Shown here: one piece after another, positions 1-7,708 of the stretch
Layout of the letters: each line of letters begins with the position of its first letter
Numbering within the stretch: position 1 is the first letter of the stretch
DNA from: Methylomonas sp.
GTDB taxonomy: Bacteria > Pseudomonadota > Gammaproteobacteria > Methylococcales > Methylomonadaceae
Direction: 5' to 3'
DNA length: 9,007 bases
Assembly: GCA_026989715.1 (NCBI GenBank)
Contig: JALSIU010000330.1
Span: forward strand, 1 to 9,007
Made by a program: the position numbers and the translations under genes
The notes under the pieces: model-generated
What the model saw: only the letters and a program-made list of their open reading frames with translations
The model's database searches: none
What the model was told of the DNA's origin: nothing

Positions 1-408
1 AGGTGAAGAATCGCCTACCAGTATAGCTAATGATTTTGCTTGCACGGCAGCATGAATAGCCATTGCAATTTCTTCATTGGCTTTATCTTTATTTTTTTGC
101 GATGTAATCGCCTCAAAAAAAGAACAGGCGAGCGTTAACTCGCGAATCACTCCTACCCCCAAAATAACAATAGCACGCGACACCGTCACCATCTTTTGGT
201 TAGAAGGATTGTAATAAGAGCTATTACTCATTTTTAATAGCTTAGCCGTTAAGCTTGGATCTTGCATAATGACCGATGCAAGATCCATAGCACCTTTTTT
301 GTCATCAGCTAATACTGACTGAATTTTGCGCACCGTATTAGAAAAGATAGGCATCTCTTCATCATGTAAGGCTCTAATCCACGTTGCAAGACTATTAGGC
401 TCTGACAT
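1..408 (-). CDS. HDOD-domain protein, N-terminal part (cut by window start)
   Basis: An open frame of 136 codons starts with ATG at 408-406 and runs without a stop to base 1, so only the N-terminus is present. After a short leader (MSEPNSLATW), residues 19-100 match the HDOD pattern. They contain a 'MPIFSNTVRKI' opening, a 'VIMQDPSLTAKLLKMSNSS' segment (the family's DP.L..+lL...NS motif, about residues 47-64) and an 'AIVILGVGVIREL' helix (about 79-91). HDOD domains are HD-related, generally lack phosphohydrolase activity and occur in bacterial signalling and regulatory proteins; the cellular role here is unknown. Any partner domain (for example GGDEF, EAL or kinase) would lie outside the window. 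The gene begins 22 bp after the valS stop, so co-transcription with valS is likely. No strong Shine-Dalgarno is seen before the ATG. Family assignment is fairly sure; function is not. Confidence 0.82.
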   Translation of the reverse strand, partial: MSEPNSLATWIRALHDEEMPIFSNTVRKIQSVLADDKKGAMDLASVIMQDPSLTAKLLKMSNSSYYNPSNQKMVTVSRAIVILGVGVIRELTLACSFFEAITSQKNKDKANEEIAMAIHAAVQAKSLAILVGDSSP

Positions 409-430
409 TGTTTTTAAATGCCCAAATTCA

Positions 431-3241
431 TTAAAGTAAGCGAATTTTCTGTAATTGCTCGTTAAAATTAAGCAATGACCCTTGTGCTTTTGCTAGCTTT
501 TCTTTTTCTTTTGCAATCACGGCAGCAGGTGCTTTATCTACAAATTTAGGGTTATTTAATTTCCCTTCTATGCGCGGTAAATCTTTTTCCAGGCGTGTAA
601 TTTCTTTTTGTAAACGTGCAATTTCCGCTTCTTTGTCAATTAAACCCGCCATAGGAATTAGAATACGCAAGTCATTTACTAAGGCAATGGCTGATTCAGG
701 CGCGACCTCTCCTTCAGCCACACAAGTAATTGACTTAATGCGGCCTAATTTTTGCAGATAAATTTGTGCTTGTGACAAATATTGCTGATCTGTTGCAGTC
801 ATATTTTCCAATAAAACAGGTAAGGGTTTACCTGGCGCAATATTCATTTCTCCTCGAATACGCCGTACGCCTAAAATAAACTGCTTAGTCCATTCAATGG
901 CGGCAATGGCCTCCGCATCAATCAAAGTTGTATCCGTTTCAGGATAAGGTTGCAACATAATGGTATCTGCTTGTACACCTGCCAAGGGAGCAACACGTTG
1001 CCAAATCTCTTCGGTAATAAATGGCATAATCGGATGCGCTAAACGTAGCACTGTTTCTAAAACCGATAATAGAGTTTTGCGCGTACCGCGTTGTAATTCA
1101 ATATTATCTGATTGTAAAGAAATTTTAGATAACTCTAAATACCAATCGCAATATTCATTCCATGTAAATTCATAAATCTCTTGTGCCGCATGGTCAAAAC
1201 GATAATTTTCTATGGCATCACTGGTTGTTGCAATCACCTGGTTTAATCGCGCAACAATCCATTTATCTGCTTGGCTATATTCAATAGCCCCTCCATTTAA
1301 ACCGCAATCCTGCTCTTCAGTATTCATTAATACAAAACGCGCAGCATTCCATATTTTATTACAGAAATTACGATAACCTTCAATACGGCCACCGTCTAAG
1401 CGAATATCACGCCCTGTGGAAGCCAATGACGCAAAGGTAAAGCGCAATGCATCTGTTCCGTAAGCCGGAATACCTTCAGGGTATGCCTTACGTGTTGCTT
1501 TTGTAATTTTCTCAGCCAAATGCGGTTGCATCATGCCGGCTGTTCGTTTAGCAAGCAAATCGTCCAGACTGATACCATCAATCAAATCAATCGGGTCTAA
1601 GACATTACCTTTAGATTTAGACATTTTCTGACCTTCGGCATCACGCACCAAACCATGAATGTACACCTTTTTAAAAGGCACTTCGCCCATGAATTTTTTA
1701 CCCATCATAATCATACGGGCAACCCAAAAAAAGATAATATCAAAACCGGTTACCAATACGCTACCAGGGTAATGCTGTTCTAATTCCGGTGTTTTCTCAG
1801 GCCAACCTAAGGTAGAGAAAGGCCATAGTGCAGACGAAAACCAAGTATCTAAAACGTCTTCATCTTGGTTTAACACATAATCATCGGCCAGCTTATGTTT
1901 TGCACGCACTTCGGCTTCTGTACGTCCCACATAAATATTGCCTAATGCATCATACCAAGCAGGAATACGGTGTCCCCACCAGATTTGTCTGGAAATGCAC
2001 CAATCCTGAATATTGTTCATCCAGTCATAATAGGTATTTTTCCAGTTATCAGGTACAAATTGAATTTCACCACTTTTAACAGCCTCTAATGCCGGCTCAG
2101 CTAATGGCGCAACTTTAACATACCATTGGTCAGTTAATAATGGTTCAATAATGCTGCCGGAGCGATCGCCACGAGGTACCATTAATTTATGCTCTTCCAC
2201 CTTTTCCAACAAACCTAAAGCATCCAAATCAGCAACGATTTGCTTACGTGCCGCCACTCTATCCAAGCCAATATACGCCGCAGGAATTAAATCTTGCTCA
2301 TCGTCTTCATTAGCCCGAATAGCCGCATCAGGTGTAAAAATATTAATTAATCCACCATGAATCTGGTCTTGAATTGAGGAAATTTCTTTATGGCGCGACC
2401 AGACATCATAATCGTTAAAATCATGTGCCGGAGTAATTTTGACACAGCCCGTCCCAAATTCAGGGTCAACATATTCATCCGCAATAATAGGGATTAAACG
2501 CCCTGATAAAGGTAATTTTATAAATTCACCCAGTAAATGCTGATAACGCTCATCTTTGGGGTGAATAGCCACCGCCGCATCACCTAACATGGTTTCCGGT
2601 CGTGTTGTCGCAACGATTAAATGTCCGGTGCCATTCGATAATGGATAGCGCATATGCCACATAGAGCCGTTTTCTTCTTCAGACAAAACTTCTAGATCCG
2701 ATACCGCCGTATGTAGCACAGGATCCCAGTTTACCAAACGTTTGCCACGATAAATCAAGCCTTCTTCATATAAACTAACAAAGACTTCTTTAACTGCTTC
2801 AGACAAGCCGTCATCCATGGTAAAGCGTTCTCGTGACCAATCTAATGAAGCCCCCATACGACGTAACTGTTTGGTAATGGTACCACCGGATTCTTCTTTC
2901 CACTCCCAAATACGCTCGATAAATTTTTCACGCCCATAATCATGACGCGTTTTACCTTCTTGGTTAATTAAACGCTCCACCACCATTTGTGTTGCAATCC
3001 CCGCATGATCTGTCCCCGGTTGCCATAAAGTATTATAGCCTTTCATACGGTGATAACGTGTCAAGGCATCCATAATGGTATCTTGAAAAGCATGCCCCAT
3101 ATGTAAGCGTCCCGTCACATTCGGTGGTGGAATCATAATGCAATATGACTCACCCTCTTGTTTAGGCGCAAAATAATTTTGCTCTTCCCAAGTAGAATAC
3201 CAGCGTTGTTCAATTGAAGCGGGGTTGTATGTTTTTTCCAT
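431..3241 (-). CDS. valS: valyl-tRNA synthetase (ValRS)
   Basis: Cytoplasmic class Ia aminoacyl-tRNA synthetase that charges tRNA-Val with valine and edits misactivated threonine. The protein is 936 residues, close to the 951 of E. coli. Visible landmarks in order are: PPPNVTGRLHMGH with the HIGH-type signature HMGH at 47-50; GTDHAGIATQ at 76-85; the CP1 editing-domain motif ATTRPETMLGD at 211-221; WCISRQIWWGHRIPAWY at 414-430; TGFDIIFFWVARM at 498-510; and KMSKS at 539-543. An anticodon-binding region follows (about 655-800). The charged C-terminal coiled coil (about 868-934) is typical of ValRS. All catalytic signatures are intact and no frameshift is seen. The ATG start fits the family N-terminus (MEKTYNPASIEQRWY), although no good Shine-Dalgarno precedes it. 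It lies 86 bp after holC and 22 bp before the HDOD gene, in the conserved gammaproteobacterial order pepA-holC-valS. Confidence 0.98.
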   Translation of the reverse strand: MEKTYNPASIEQRWYSTWEEQNYFAPKQEGESYCIMIPPPNVTGRLHMGHAFQDTIMDALTRYHRMKGYNTLWQPGTDHAGIATQMVVERLINQEGKTRHDYGREKFIERIWEWKEESGGTITKQLRRMGASLDWSRERFTMDDGLSEAVKEVFVSLYEEGLIYRGKRLVNWDPVLHTAVSDLEVLSEEENGSMWHMRYPLSNGTGHLIVATTRPETMLGDAAVAIHPKDERYQHLLGEFIKLPLSGRLIPIIADEYVDPEFGTGCVKITPAHDFNDYDVWSRHKEISSIQDQIHGGLINIFTPDAAIRANEDDEQDLIPAAYIGLDRVAARKQIVADLDALGLLEKVEEHKLMVPRGDRSGSIIEPLLTDQWYVKVAPLAEPALEAVKSGEIQFVPDNWKNTYYDWMNNIQDWCISRQIWWGHRIPAWYDALGNIYVGRTEAEVRAKHKLADDYVLNQDEDVLDTWFSSALWPFSTLGWPEKTPELEQHYPGSVLVTGFDIIFFWVARMIMMGKKFMGEVPFKKVYIHGLVRDAEGQKMSKSKGNVLDPIDLIDGISLDDLLAKRTAGMMQPHLAEKITKATRKAYPEGIPAYGTDALRFTFASLASTGRDIRLDGGRIEGYRNFCNKIWNAARFVLMNTEEQDCGLNGGAIEYSQADKWIVARLNQVIATTSDAIENYRFDHAAQEIYEFTWNEYCDWYLELSKISLQSDNIELQRGTRKTLLSVLETVLRLAHPIMPFITEEIWQRVAPLAGVQADTIMLQPYPETDTTLIDAEAIAAIEWTKQFILGVRRIRGEMNIAPGKPLPVLLENMTATDQQYLSQAQIYLQKLGRIKSITCVAEGEVAPESAIALVNDLRILIPMAGLIDKEAEIARLQKEITRLEKDLPRIEGKLNNPKFVDKAPAAVIAKEKEKLAKAQGSLLNFNEQLQKIRLL

Positions 3242-3275
3242 GGATGTGGTTTAAAATAAAAGATAATAAAGGTTT

Positions 3276-3306
3276 ATTGAAGTGTCACTAACGCTAGAGC
3301 AGTCAA
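3276..3306 (-). promoter_or_regulatory. weak candidate promoter in the holC-valS gap
   Basis: The 86 bp between holC and valS is AT-rich and carries a TTGACT hexamer (3306-3301, 5 of 6 to the -35 consensus). A TTCAAT hexamer (3281-3276, 4 of 6 to -10) follows after a long 19-base spacer. A second possible -10, TATTAT, lies at 3268-3263 without a good partner. This could give valS its own transcription start within the pepA-holC-valS unit, but such matches are common by chance in AT-rich DNA. I see no T-box leader or attenuator structure; the gap is too short for one. Confidence 0.2.
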
Positions 3307-3327
3307 ATTAACATAGCAAATTTTAAG

Positions 3328-3762
3328 TTACATCTTATGCGTATTAGGGTTTATACCTTGAGTTTGATAATGACGATAACGCAGACGACCCGCCTGTTTT
3401 TGGCTTTCATCATTATCTAATAACTCAAAAATCTGTGTTAACCCTTCTATTTGTTCAGGACACTGTGTCGATAAATTAATTAAAGTATGTTGCCAAGGTG
3501 CGGGTGGTTGTTGAGTTCCAATTATAATGGTATTAGCCAAGCTCGGTAAGCTATCCTGATAAATAGCATGCGGTACAAAACTATTCGCACGAAAAGTCCA
3601 CAATAGTTTATCCATTTGTTGCGCTTGCTGTAAGGAATTAGTCAAAATATAGGTTTTATAGCCAAGACGAAATGCTTTTTCGGCCAATTTACAGGCAAAT
3701 GCCTGCCGGCCTTGCTCCGACTGAGATGACAAGATATAAAAATTAACTTTAGGTTGTGACAT
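3328..3762 (-). CDS. holC: DNA polymerase III chi subunit
   Basis: The chi subunit of the clamp-loader complex pairs with psi (HolD) and binds the C-terminal tail of single-stranded DNA-binding protein, linking the polymerase holoenzyme to SSB-coated lagging strand. The frame gives 144 residues from the ATG at 3762, against 147 in E. coli. It shows the family pattern: a beta strand opening with VNFYILSS (6-13), then a long helix with C and A residues (20-32). 'DKLLWTFRANSFVPH' (51-65) corresponds to 'DEALWARPAESFVPH' in E. coli HolC. The C-terminal helix contains RLRYRHYQTQGINPNT (126-141). A TTG two codons upstream (3768) is also in frame, but ATG at 3762 is preferred because the extra residues (M-S) add no family similarity and neither start has a clear Shine-Dalgarno. 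It sits between pepA and valS as in most Gammaproteobacteria. Recognition is confident. Confidence 0.93.
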   Translation of the reverse strand: MSQPKVNFYILSSQSEQGRQAFACKLAEKAFRLGYKTYILTNSLQQAQQMDKLLWTFRANSFVPHAIYQDSLPSLANTIIIGTQQPPAPWQHTLINLSTQCPEQIEGLTQIFELLDNDESQKQAGRLRYRHYQTQGINPNTHKM

Positions 3763-3802
3763 TGACAATGATTAAATCGCGTGTCTGATGGATTTTATGC
3801 CC

Positions 3803-3817
3803 TGACGAATCCCGTCA
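3803..3817. repeat. short inverted repeat in the pepA-holC gap
   Basis: TGACG at 3803-3807 and CGTCA at 3813-3817 form a perfect 5-bp stem around a 5-base loop. The flanking TTATG (3795-3799) and CATAA (3816-3820) are also complementary and could form an alternative stem. The hairpin sits in the 100-bp gap between the pepA stop and the holC ATG. No run of T follows on the minus strand, so a Rho-independent terminator is unlikely. A GGTGGGTTGC string (minus strand) nearby resembles ends of dispersed palindromic repeats in other genomes, but only one half is visible. I see no other feature in this gap. Confidence 0.35.
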
Positions 3818-3862
3818 TAACATGCAACCCACCACGAGCATCAAGATTTTATTAAATATAAC

Positions 3863-5356
3863 TTAGTCAATATTGGCACGGTCTAATAAATATTGCACTA
3901 ATAAAGGCACAGGTCGTCCTGTTGCTCCTTTTGCATCCCCACTTTTCCAAGCCGTTCCTGCAATATCCAAATGCGCCCATTGGTAATCCTCGGTAAAACG
4001 CGATAAAAAACAAGCAGCGGTAATAGTCCCTGCATCCCGCCCACCAATATTGGCAATATCAGCAAAATTAGATTTTAATTGCTCTTGATATTCATCCCAT
4101 AACGGCAAACGCCAGACGCTATCCAAGGCAGTTTCACTCGCGGCTTGCAAGTCATTACACAATACATCATCGTTACCTAACAAACCACTTGGCACACGCC
4201 CTAAAGCCACTAAACACGCACCGGTTAATGTGGCCAAATCAATGACGACATCCGGGTTAAATTTTTTCGCATAGGTCAGCGCATCACACAAAATCAAGCG
4301 GCCTTCTGCATCGGTATTCAAAATTTCAATAGTCAAACCTGCCATACTGGTGACAATATCACCCGGTTTATTGGCATCCCCATCCGGCATATTTTCCGAT
4401 GAAGGAATAATGCCAACAATATTTAAAGGGAGTTTCATGGCGGCTGCGGCTTGCAAAGTGCCCAATACCGCCGCACTACCACACATATCATATTTCATTT
4501 CATCCATGCCGGCTCCTGGCTTTAATGAAATCCCCCCCGCATCAAAAGTCAGCCCCTTACCAACAAAAACAATCGGTTGCGTATCCGAATCTGCGCCATT
4601 ATATTCCAAGGTAATAAGTTTGGCAGGCTGGCGACTACCTCGGCTGACCGATAGAAAAGAGCCCATACCGAGCTTTTCCATATCTGCTTCTTCTAAGATT
4701 TCCGCCGTTAAATTATCATAAAACTTTGCTAAGCCAACCGCCTGTTCAGCAAGATAAGCAGGCGTACAAATATTGCCGGGTAAATCAGAGACATGTCTAG
4801 CAAGCTTTACGCCTTTAGCAATTGACTCCCCTTGATAAATACCTGTTTGCACTGCATCGGCATCTGTCTCACTATGAATACTTAATTGTTGCAAAGCCGG
4901 TTTATCGTCCGGCTTACTTTTACAATCATTAAACTGATAGAAAGAGGCAGAAAAAGCTTCTACAATTTGACGGGTATTCCAGCTAATATTTTGCCCTGTG
5001 ACTTGGTTTTCAGGCAAACAGCAAACAGCACTACTAACTTGAGTCGCCTTTAAAGCCGTTGCCGCACTCATCACCGCTTTACGATAATCTTTAGGCGTGA
5101 TGCTATCTGCCTGACCTAAGCCAATCAATAAAGCACGTTTTATGGATGCACACGGTAGGTAATTGATTAACAAACTATCAGCTACTTTAGCTTGCATATC
5201 CCCTCGCGCCAACATCTCTGCAATCAAACCATCCGTCAAAGCATTTAATACCTGTGCAGCTGGGCTAAGTTGCTGATTTTCAAAAACAGCAACAATAAGA
5301 CATTCAGTTTCCAAAGCATCTAAGGGGGGAGTCGCTAATAAATAATCCATAATCAT
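3863..5356 (-). CDS. pepA: leucyl aminopeptidase PepA (M17 family)
   Basis: Cytosolic metallo-aminopeptidase that removes N-terminal residues, preferring leucine, from peptides. It works as a hexamer with two metal ions per active site. In E. coli the same protein also binds DNA in Xer recombination at plasmid cer sites and in carAB control; whether it does so here is unknown. The product is 497 residues (503 in E. coli). The N-terminal macro-like domain (about 1-165) is followed by the catalytic domain. All metal and catalytic residues are recognisable: K267 and D272 in GKGLTFDAGG, K279 in SLKPG, D290, and D349, E351 and R353 in the M17 signature NTDAEGRL (347-354). The start at 5356 gives MIMDYLL; an ATG two codons later (5350) is equally possible. 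A TATAAT box lies 28 bp upstream, so pepA probably starts its own transcript, with holC and valS downstream. Confidence 0.97.
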   Translation of the reverse strand: MIMDYLLATPPLDALETECLIVAVFENQQLSPAAQVLNALTDGLIAEMLARGDMQAKVADSLLINYLPCASIKRALLIGLGQADSITPKDYRKAVMSAATALKATQVSSAVCCLPENQVTGQNISWNTRQIVEAFSASFYQFNDCKSKPDDKPALQQLSIHSETDADAVQTGIYQGESIAKGVKLARHVSDLPGNICTPAYLAEQAVGLAKFYDNLTAEILEEADMEKLGMGSFLSVSRGSRQPAKLITLEYNGADSDTQPIVFVGKGLTFDAGGISLKPGAGMDEMKYDMCGSAAVLGTLQAAAAMKLPLNIVGIIPSSENMPDGDANKPGDIVTSMAGLTIEILNTDAEGRLILCDALTYAKKFNPDVVIDLATLTGACLVALGRVPSGLLGNDDVLCNDLQAASETALDSVWRLPLWDEYQEQLKSNFADIANIGGRDAGTITAACFLSRFTEDYQWAHLDIAGTAWKSGDAKGATGRPVPLLVQYLLDRANID

Positions 5357-5383
5357 TTAAGGTTGAGAGTTAAAATTGCGACC

Positions 5384-5389
5384 ATTATA
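5384..5389 (-). promoter_or_regulatory. -10 box of the probable pepA promoter
   Basis: A perfect TATAAT (minus strand, 5389-5384) lies about 28 bp before the pepA start codon, which would give a leader of roughly 20 bases. The preceding base pair is TG, close to but not exactly the extended -10 arrangement. No hexamer near TTGACA is present at spacers of 16-18 bases; the best there are GTCATG, GGTCAT and CGGTCA. The rest of the 102-bp gap down to the subunit K stop holds no gene and no T-rich terminator that I can see. Confidence 0.5.
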
Positions 5390-5458
5390 CAATACAATGC
5401 ACGCTCATGACCGAGATCGTCTACAAACTCTCGCCCTATGCAAGCGCGTTTATCAGCC

Positions 5459-5908
5459 TTAAGTCTGTGGGATATTGCCACTAATCACCAATGCAAAAAT
5501 AAAAGCAAAGACCGCAAAGCCTTCTACAATGGCAGCAGGGGCGACAGATAAGCCAAAAATCTCAGGTTTAGCTTTAGAGGCATGAATGGCCGAGGCACAG
5601 CACTGGCCTTGATAAATCGCGCTATACATTAAAGCCAGCCCCGCTAAAACGCCAATAGCAAATAAACCCGGCGCTACTTCAGTCGTTACCGTTCGATTCA
5701 ACGTGAACATTACCACAATGCCATAAATAACTTGTGATGACGGCATCGCTGATACGCCAACATAGCGACCATAACCACTATCTGTATCCAACATAGCTCC
5801 AATCGCGGCCTGACCTGCAACGGCACAGCCAATAATACTGCCGACGGCACCTAATGCCATCGGTGCATATAATCCTATCCAGCCTAAAACAATCATAAAA
5901 TCATTCAT
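5459..5908 (-). CDS. atpK: V-type ATPase subunit K (membrane ring proteolipid)
   Basis: The protein forms the rotating ring in the membrane that carries H+ or Na+ past subunit I. The 149 residues make two helical hairpins (four membrane segments, about 5-35, 50-72, 80-105 and 120-143). This is the duplicated 16-kDa V-type layout, unlike the ~80-residue F-type subunit c. The first hairpin holds MPSSQVIYG (55-63), equivalent to LPGTQGLYG of Enterococcus NtpK. The second holds YQGQ (99-102) and PAAIVEGFAVF (124-134), with the essential carboxylate E129. The polar set S58, Q59, Q100 and E129 lines up with the NtpK Na+ ligands T64, Q65, Q110 and E139. From memory, PSSQ and QGxCC are typical of chlamydial/spirochaetal K subunits. 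Its ATG overlaps the subunit I stop by one base (TAATG). It is the last gene of the ATPase unit. Confidence 0.93.
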   Translation of the reverse strand: MNDFMIVLGWIGLYAPMALGAVGSIIGCAVAGQAAIGAMLDTDSGYGRYVGVSAMPSSQVIYGIVVMFTLNRTVTTEVAPGLFAIGVLAGLALMYSAIYQGQCCASAIHASKAKPEIFGLSVAPAAIVEGFAVFAFIFALVISGNIPQT

Positions 5909-7707
5909 TAATAACCCTCTTTTTTAGAAAATGCTTTAAACGGGTAGCCCTCATCTGAAACACTCCAATTATAAAATTCGATAAAATTTAAACGCAAACC
6001 ATGCACCACTCCGCTCATGATACCTAGCATAATATTCAGCGTATGCCCTATGATTAAAATCAAAATACTAAATAACAAGCCCATCCCCGGCATGGCATCA
6101 TAAACTTGCAATGCCAGTTGATTAAAGGTAATCGCTAATGAAGCACTCGCCAAACCCAAGGCAAATAAACGCATATAACTTAAAACATCTCCAAATATTT
6201 TGGTAATGCCGGTTAAACTTTTTAAACCATCGACCAAACGTAATACATAGTCTAGTGGTTTTTTTAATGGCCTATCCGTACTAAATAACAATAAAGCCAA
6301 GGCTGCAATGGATAACAGCACATAAGCACTTTGCTGTAAAATAAGCGATTCATGGGCAGTAGACAACCAAAGCAAAAATCCTCCTATCACAAATAAAGCC
6401 CACCCCAGTGCGGCAAACCGAGTTGTTTTATCCTGCAATTGATAAGCTTGCACCAAATTGGCAAGCGCAATATGTACTACACCGACAAAAATGGATACCT
6501 GCATCATGGTATCAAAATCATTCATATCAAATAGCTTCAATTTTCCAGGTAATGTCTCCGCATCAGGGCTAAAACCAAAATAACTACCGGCAAGCACGCC
6601 CCAAATAAAAGCAAGCGTCAAAGTCACTGTCAATAACAACCGAAAACGACTACCTTGTGCCGTCGCAGACATTTTCTGCCATTTTAAAGCCAAAATACTT
6701 AAAAAAATAGCGGCATAACCTGCATCGGAAAGAATCATTGCAAAAAATAACGCAAATGAAAAAAAGACAACAACAGAAGGGTCCCAGCCATAGTAATTAG
6801 GCATTTGATAAAACTTAACGATTTCCTCACCCCCCGCGAAGGTATTGGTATTTTTTAATAACGTCGGCGGCAATTCTTCACCATCAGGGCTTTCAATCAA
6901 ACAAGCCAATTGGTGTTGCAAGGCAAACGCTTCAATACCGGCAACATCGTCTACTGCTACCCAAGTTTGTACAACAAATACCTCAGGTTCATCGCGTGTT
7001 AATAAGTGTGCTTCCTTTAAGGCAGAACGATTTTCATATTCTGCTAAATTCAACATAATCAATGACATCCAACGCGTTAAATGCTCACGTTGCGCATAAG
7101 CATCTTCTATGGCCAACTCAATATTTTCTAAGCGTTTATGTAGTTGTGATAACGGTACATCACCTATATGCGTACGCCGTACCGGCATAGCGGCCACATC
7201 AGGCTCTTGCTGAGCTATCACAACAACATAGGCATGAGTATTGGATGCATTCACTTGCTGCCAAACTAAATCAGATGCACGAACTTTTGGCATTAAACGT
7301 TTAGGAACAATATAGAACCATAATTTATAGCCTTGTAATTCACCCTCTGCCGCAAGGTTAAAATCTCCCCACAAACTGACTTCTTTAATGCGTTCTTGTA
7401 AAAATTCGCGTTGCTCCAACAACTCAATCAACTTGTTTTTGACTTGCAAAACCTCACTGACAACGGCATTAAAATTAAACGTATCAGCTTGCCGCACTTG
7501 GTGACGCTGCCTATCACACTGTTGCAAATATTTTAATGCCGTCAATGCCGCATCAACATCATAAGTTGCAGTCGTCTCATTTTTAGTGGCCGCCTCACTT
7601 AATGCAATAAGATGCGTCCCCCCTAGGGATTGCAACTGTTCCAATATCATGCTCTTATCAGCAAGCACACCACATAATGTTATTTTTTTTAACGTAACAA
7701 TAGCCAT
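5908..7707 (-). CDS. atpI: V-type ATPase subunit I (a-subunit homologue)
   Basis: This membrane stator provides the two ion half-channels next to the K ring and holds the peripheral stalks. Its 599 residues are at the short end of the family. Residues 1-300 are soluble, with probable coiled-coil helices near 84-112 and 186-216. From about 310 there are roughly seven to eight membrane segments. The first contains WDPSVVVFFSFALFFAMILSDAGY (308-331; family form DPT...FFG.MLGD.GYG). SYMRLFALGLA (510-520) carries R513, equivalent to the essential arginine R735 of yeast Vph1. VVHGLRLNFIEF (567-578) carries H569, R572 and E577, matching the second conserved arginine region. The C-terminus (NWSVSDEGYPFKAF) replaces the usual glycine-rich 'EGGGR.F.PF' tail. 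A good Shine-Dalgarno and a one-base gap after subunit D support the start. The protein should be functional. Confidence 0.95.
   Translation of the reverse strand: MAIVTLKKITLCGVLADKSMILEQLQSLGGTHLIALSEAATKNETTATYDVDAALTALKYLQQCDRQRHQVRQADTFNFNAVVSEVLQVKNKLIELLEQREFLQERIKEVSLWGDFNLAAEGELQGYKLWFYIVPKRLMPKVRASDLVWQQVNASNTHAYVVVIAQQEPDVAAMPVRRTHIGDVPLSQLHKRLENIELAIEDAYAQREHLTRWMSLIMLNLAEYENRSALKEAHLLTRDEPEVFVVQTWVAVDDVAGIEAFALQHQLACLIESPDGEELPPTLLKNTNTFAGGEEIVKFYQMPNYYGWDPSVVVFFSFALFFAMILSDAGYAAIFLSILALKWQKMSATAQGSRFRLLLTVTLTLAFIWGVLAGSYFGFSPDAETLPGKLKLFDMNDFDTMMQVSIFVGVVHIALANLVQAYQLQDKTTRFAALGWALFVIGGFLLWLSTAHESLILQQSAYVLLSIAALALLLFSTDRPLKKPLDYVLRLVDGLKSLTGITKIFGDVLSYMRLFALGLASASLAITFNQLALQVYDAMPGMGLLFSILILIIGHTLNIMLGIMSGVVHGLRLNFIEFYNWSVSDEGYPFKAFSKKEGY
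5915..5920 (-). promoter_or_regulatory. ribosome binding site of subunit K
   Basis: AGAGGG (minus strand) lies inside the last codons of subunit I, 6 bases before the ATG at 5908. It supports the first of two in-frame ATGs (codons 1 and 5) as the start of subunit K. It also suggests strong independent initiation in addition to coupling, which would suit a ring subunit needed in many copies. Confidence 0.6.
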
Positions 7708-7708
7708 T

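Noticed and set aside
3242..3327. T-box or attenuator leader for valS
   Set aside because: The gap is only 86 bp with no specifier or antiterminator structure, and such leaders are not typical of Gammaproteobacteria.
4350..4721. Plus-strand open frame of 123 codons inside pepA, and similar ones inside valS and subunit I
   Set aside because: They lie opposite strongly conserved coding sequence, resemble no family I know and have compositions expected of antisense frames.
5412..5433. Hairpin CGAGA/TCTCG (12-base loop) as terminator of the ATPase operon
   Set aside because: The stem is only 5 bp, the loop is long and no T-run follows on the minus strand.
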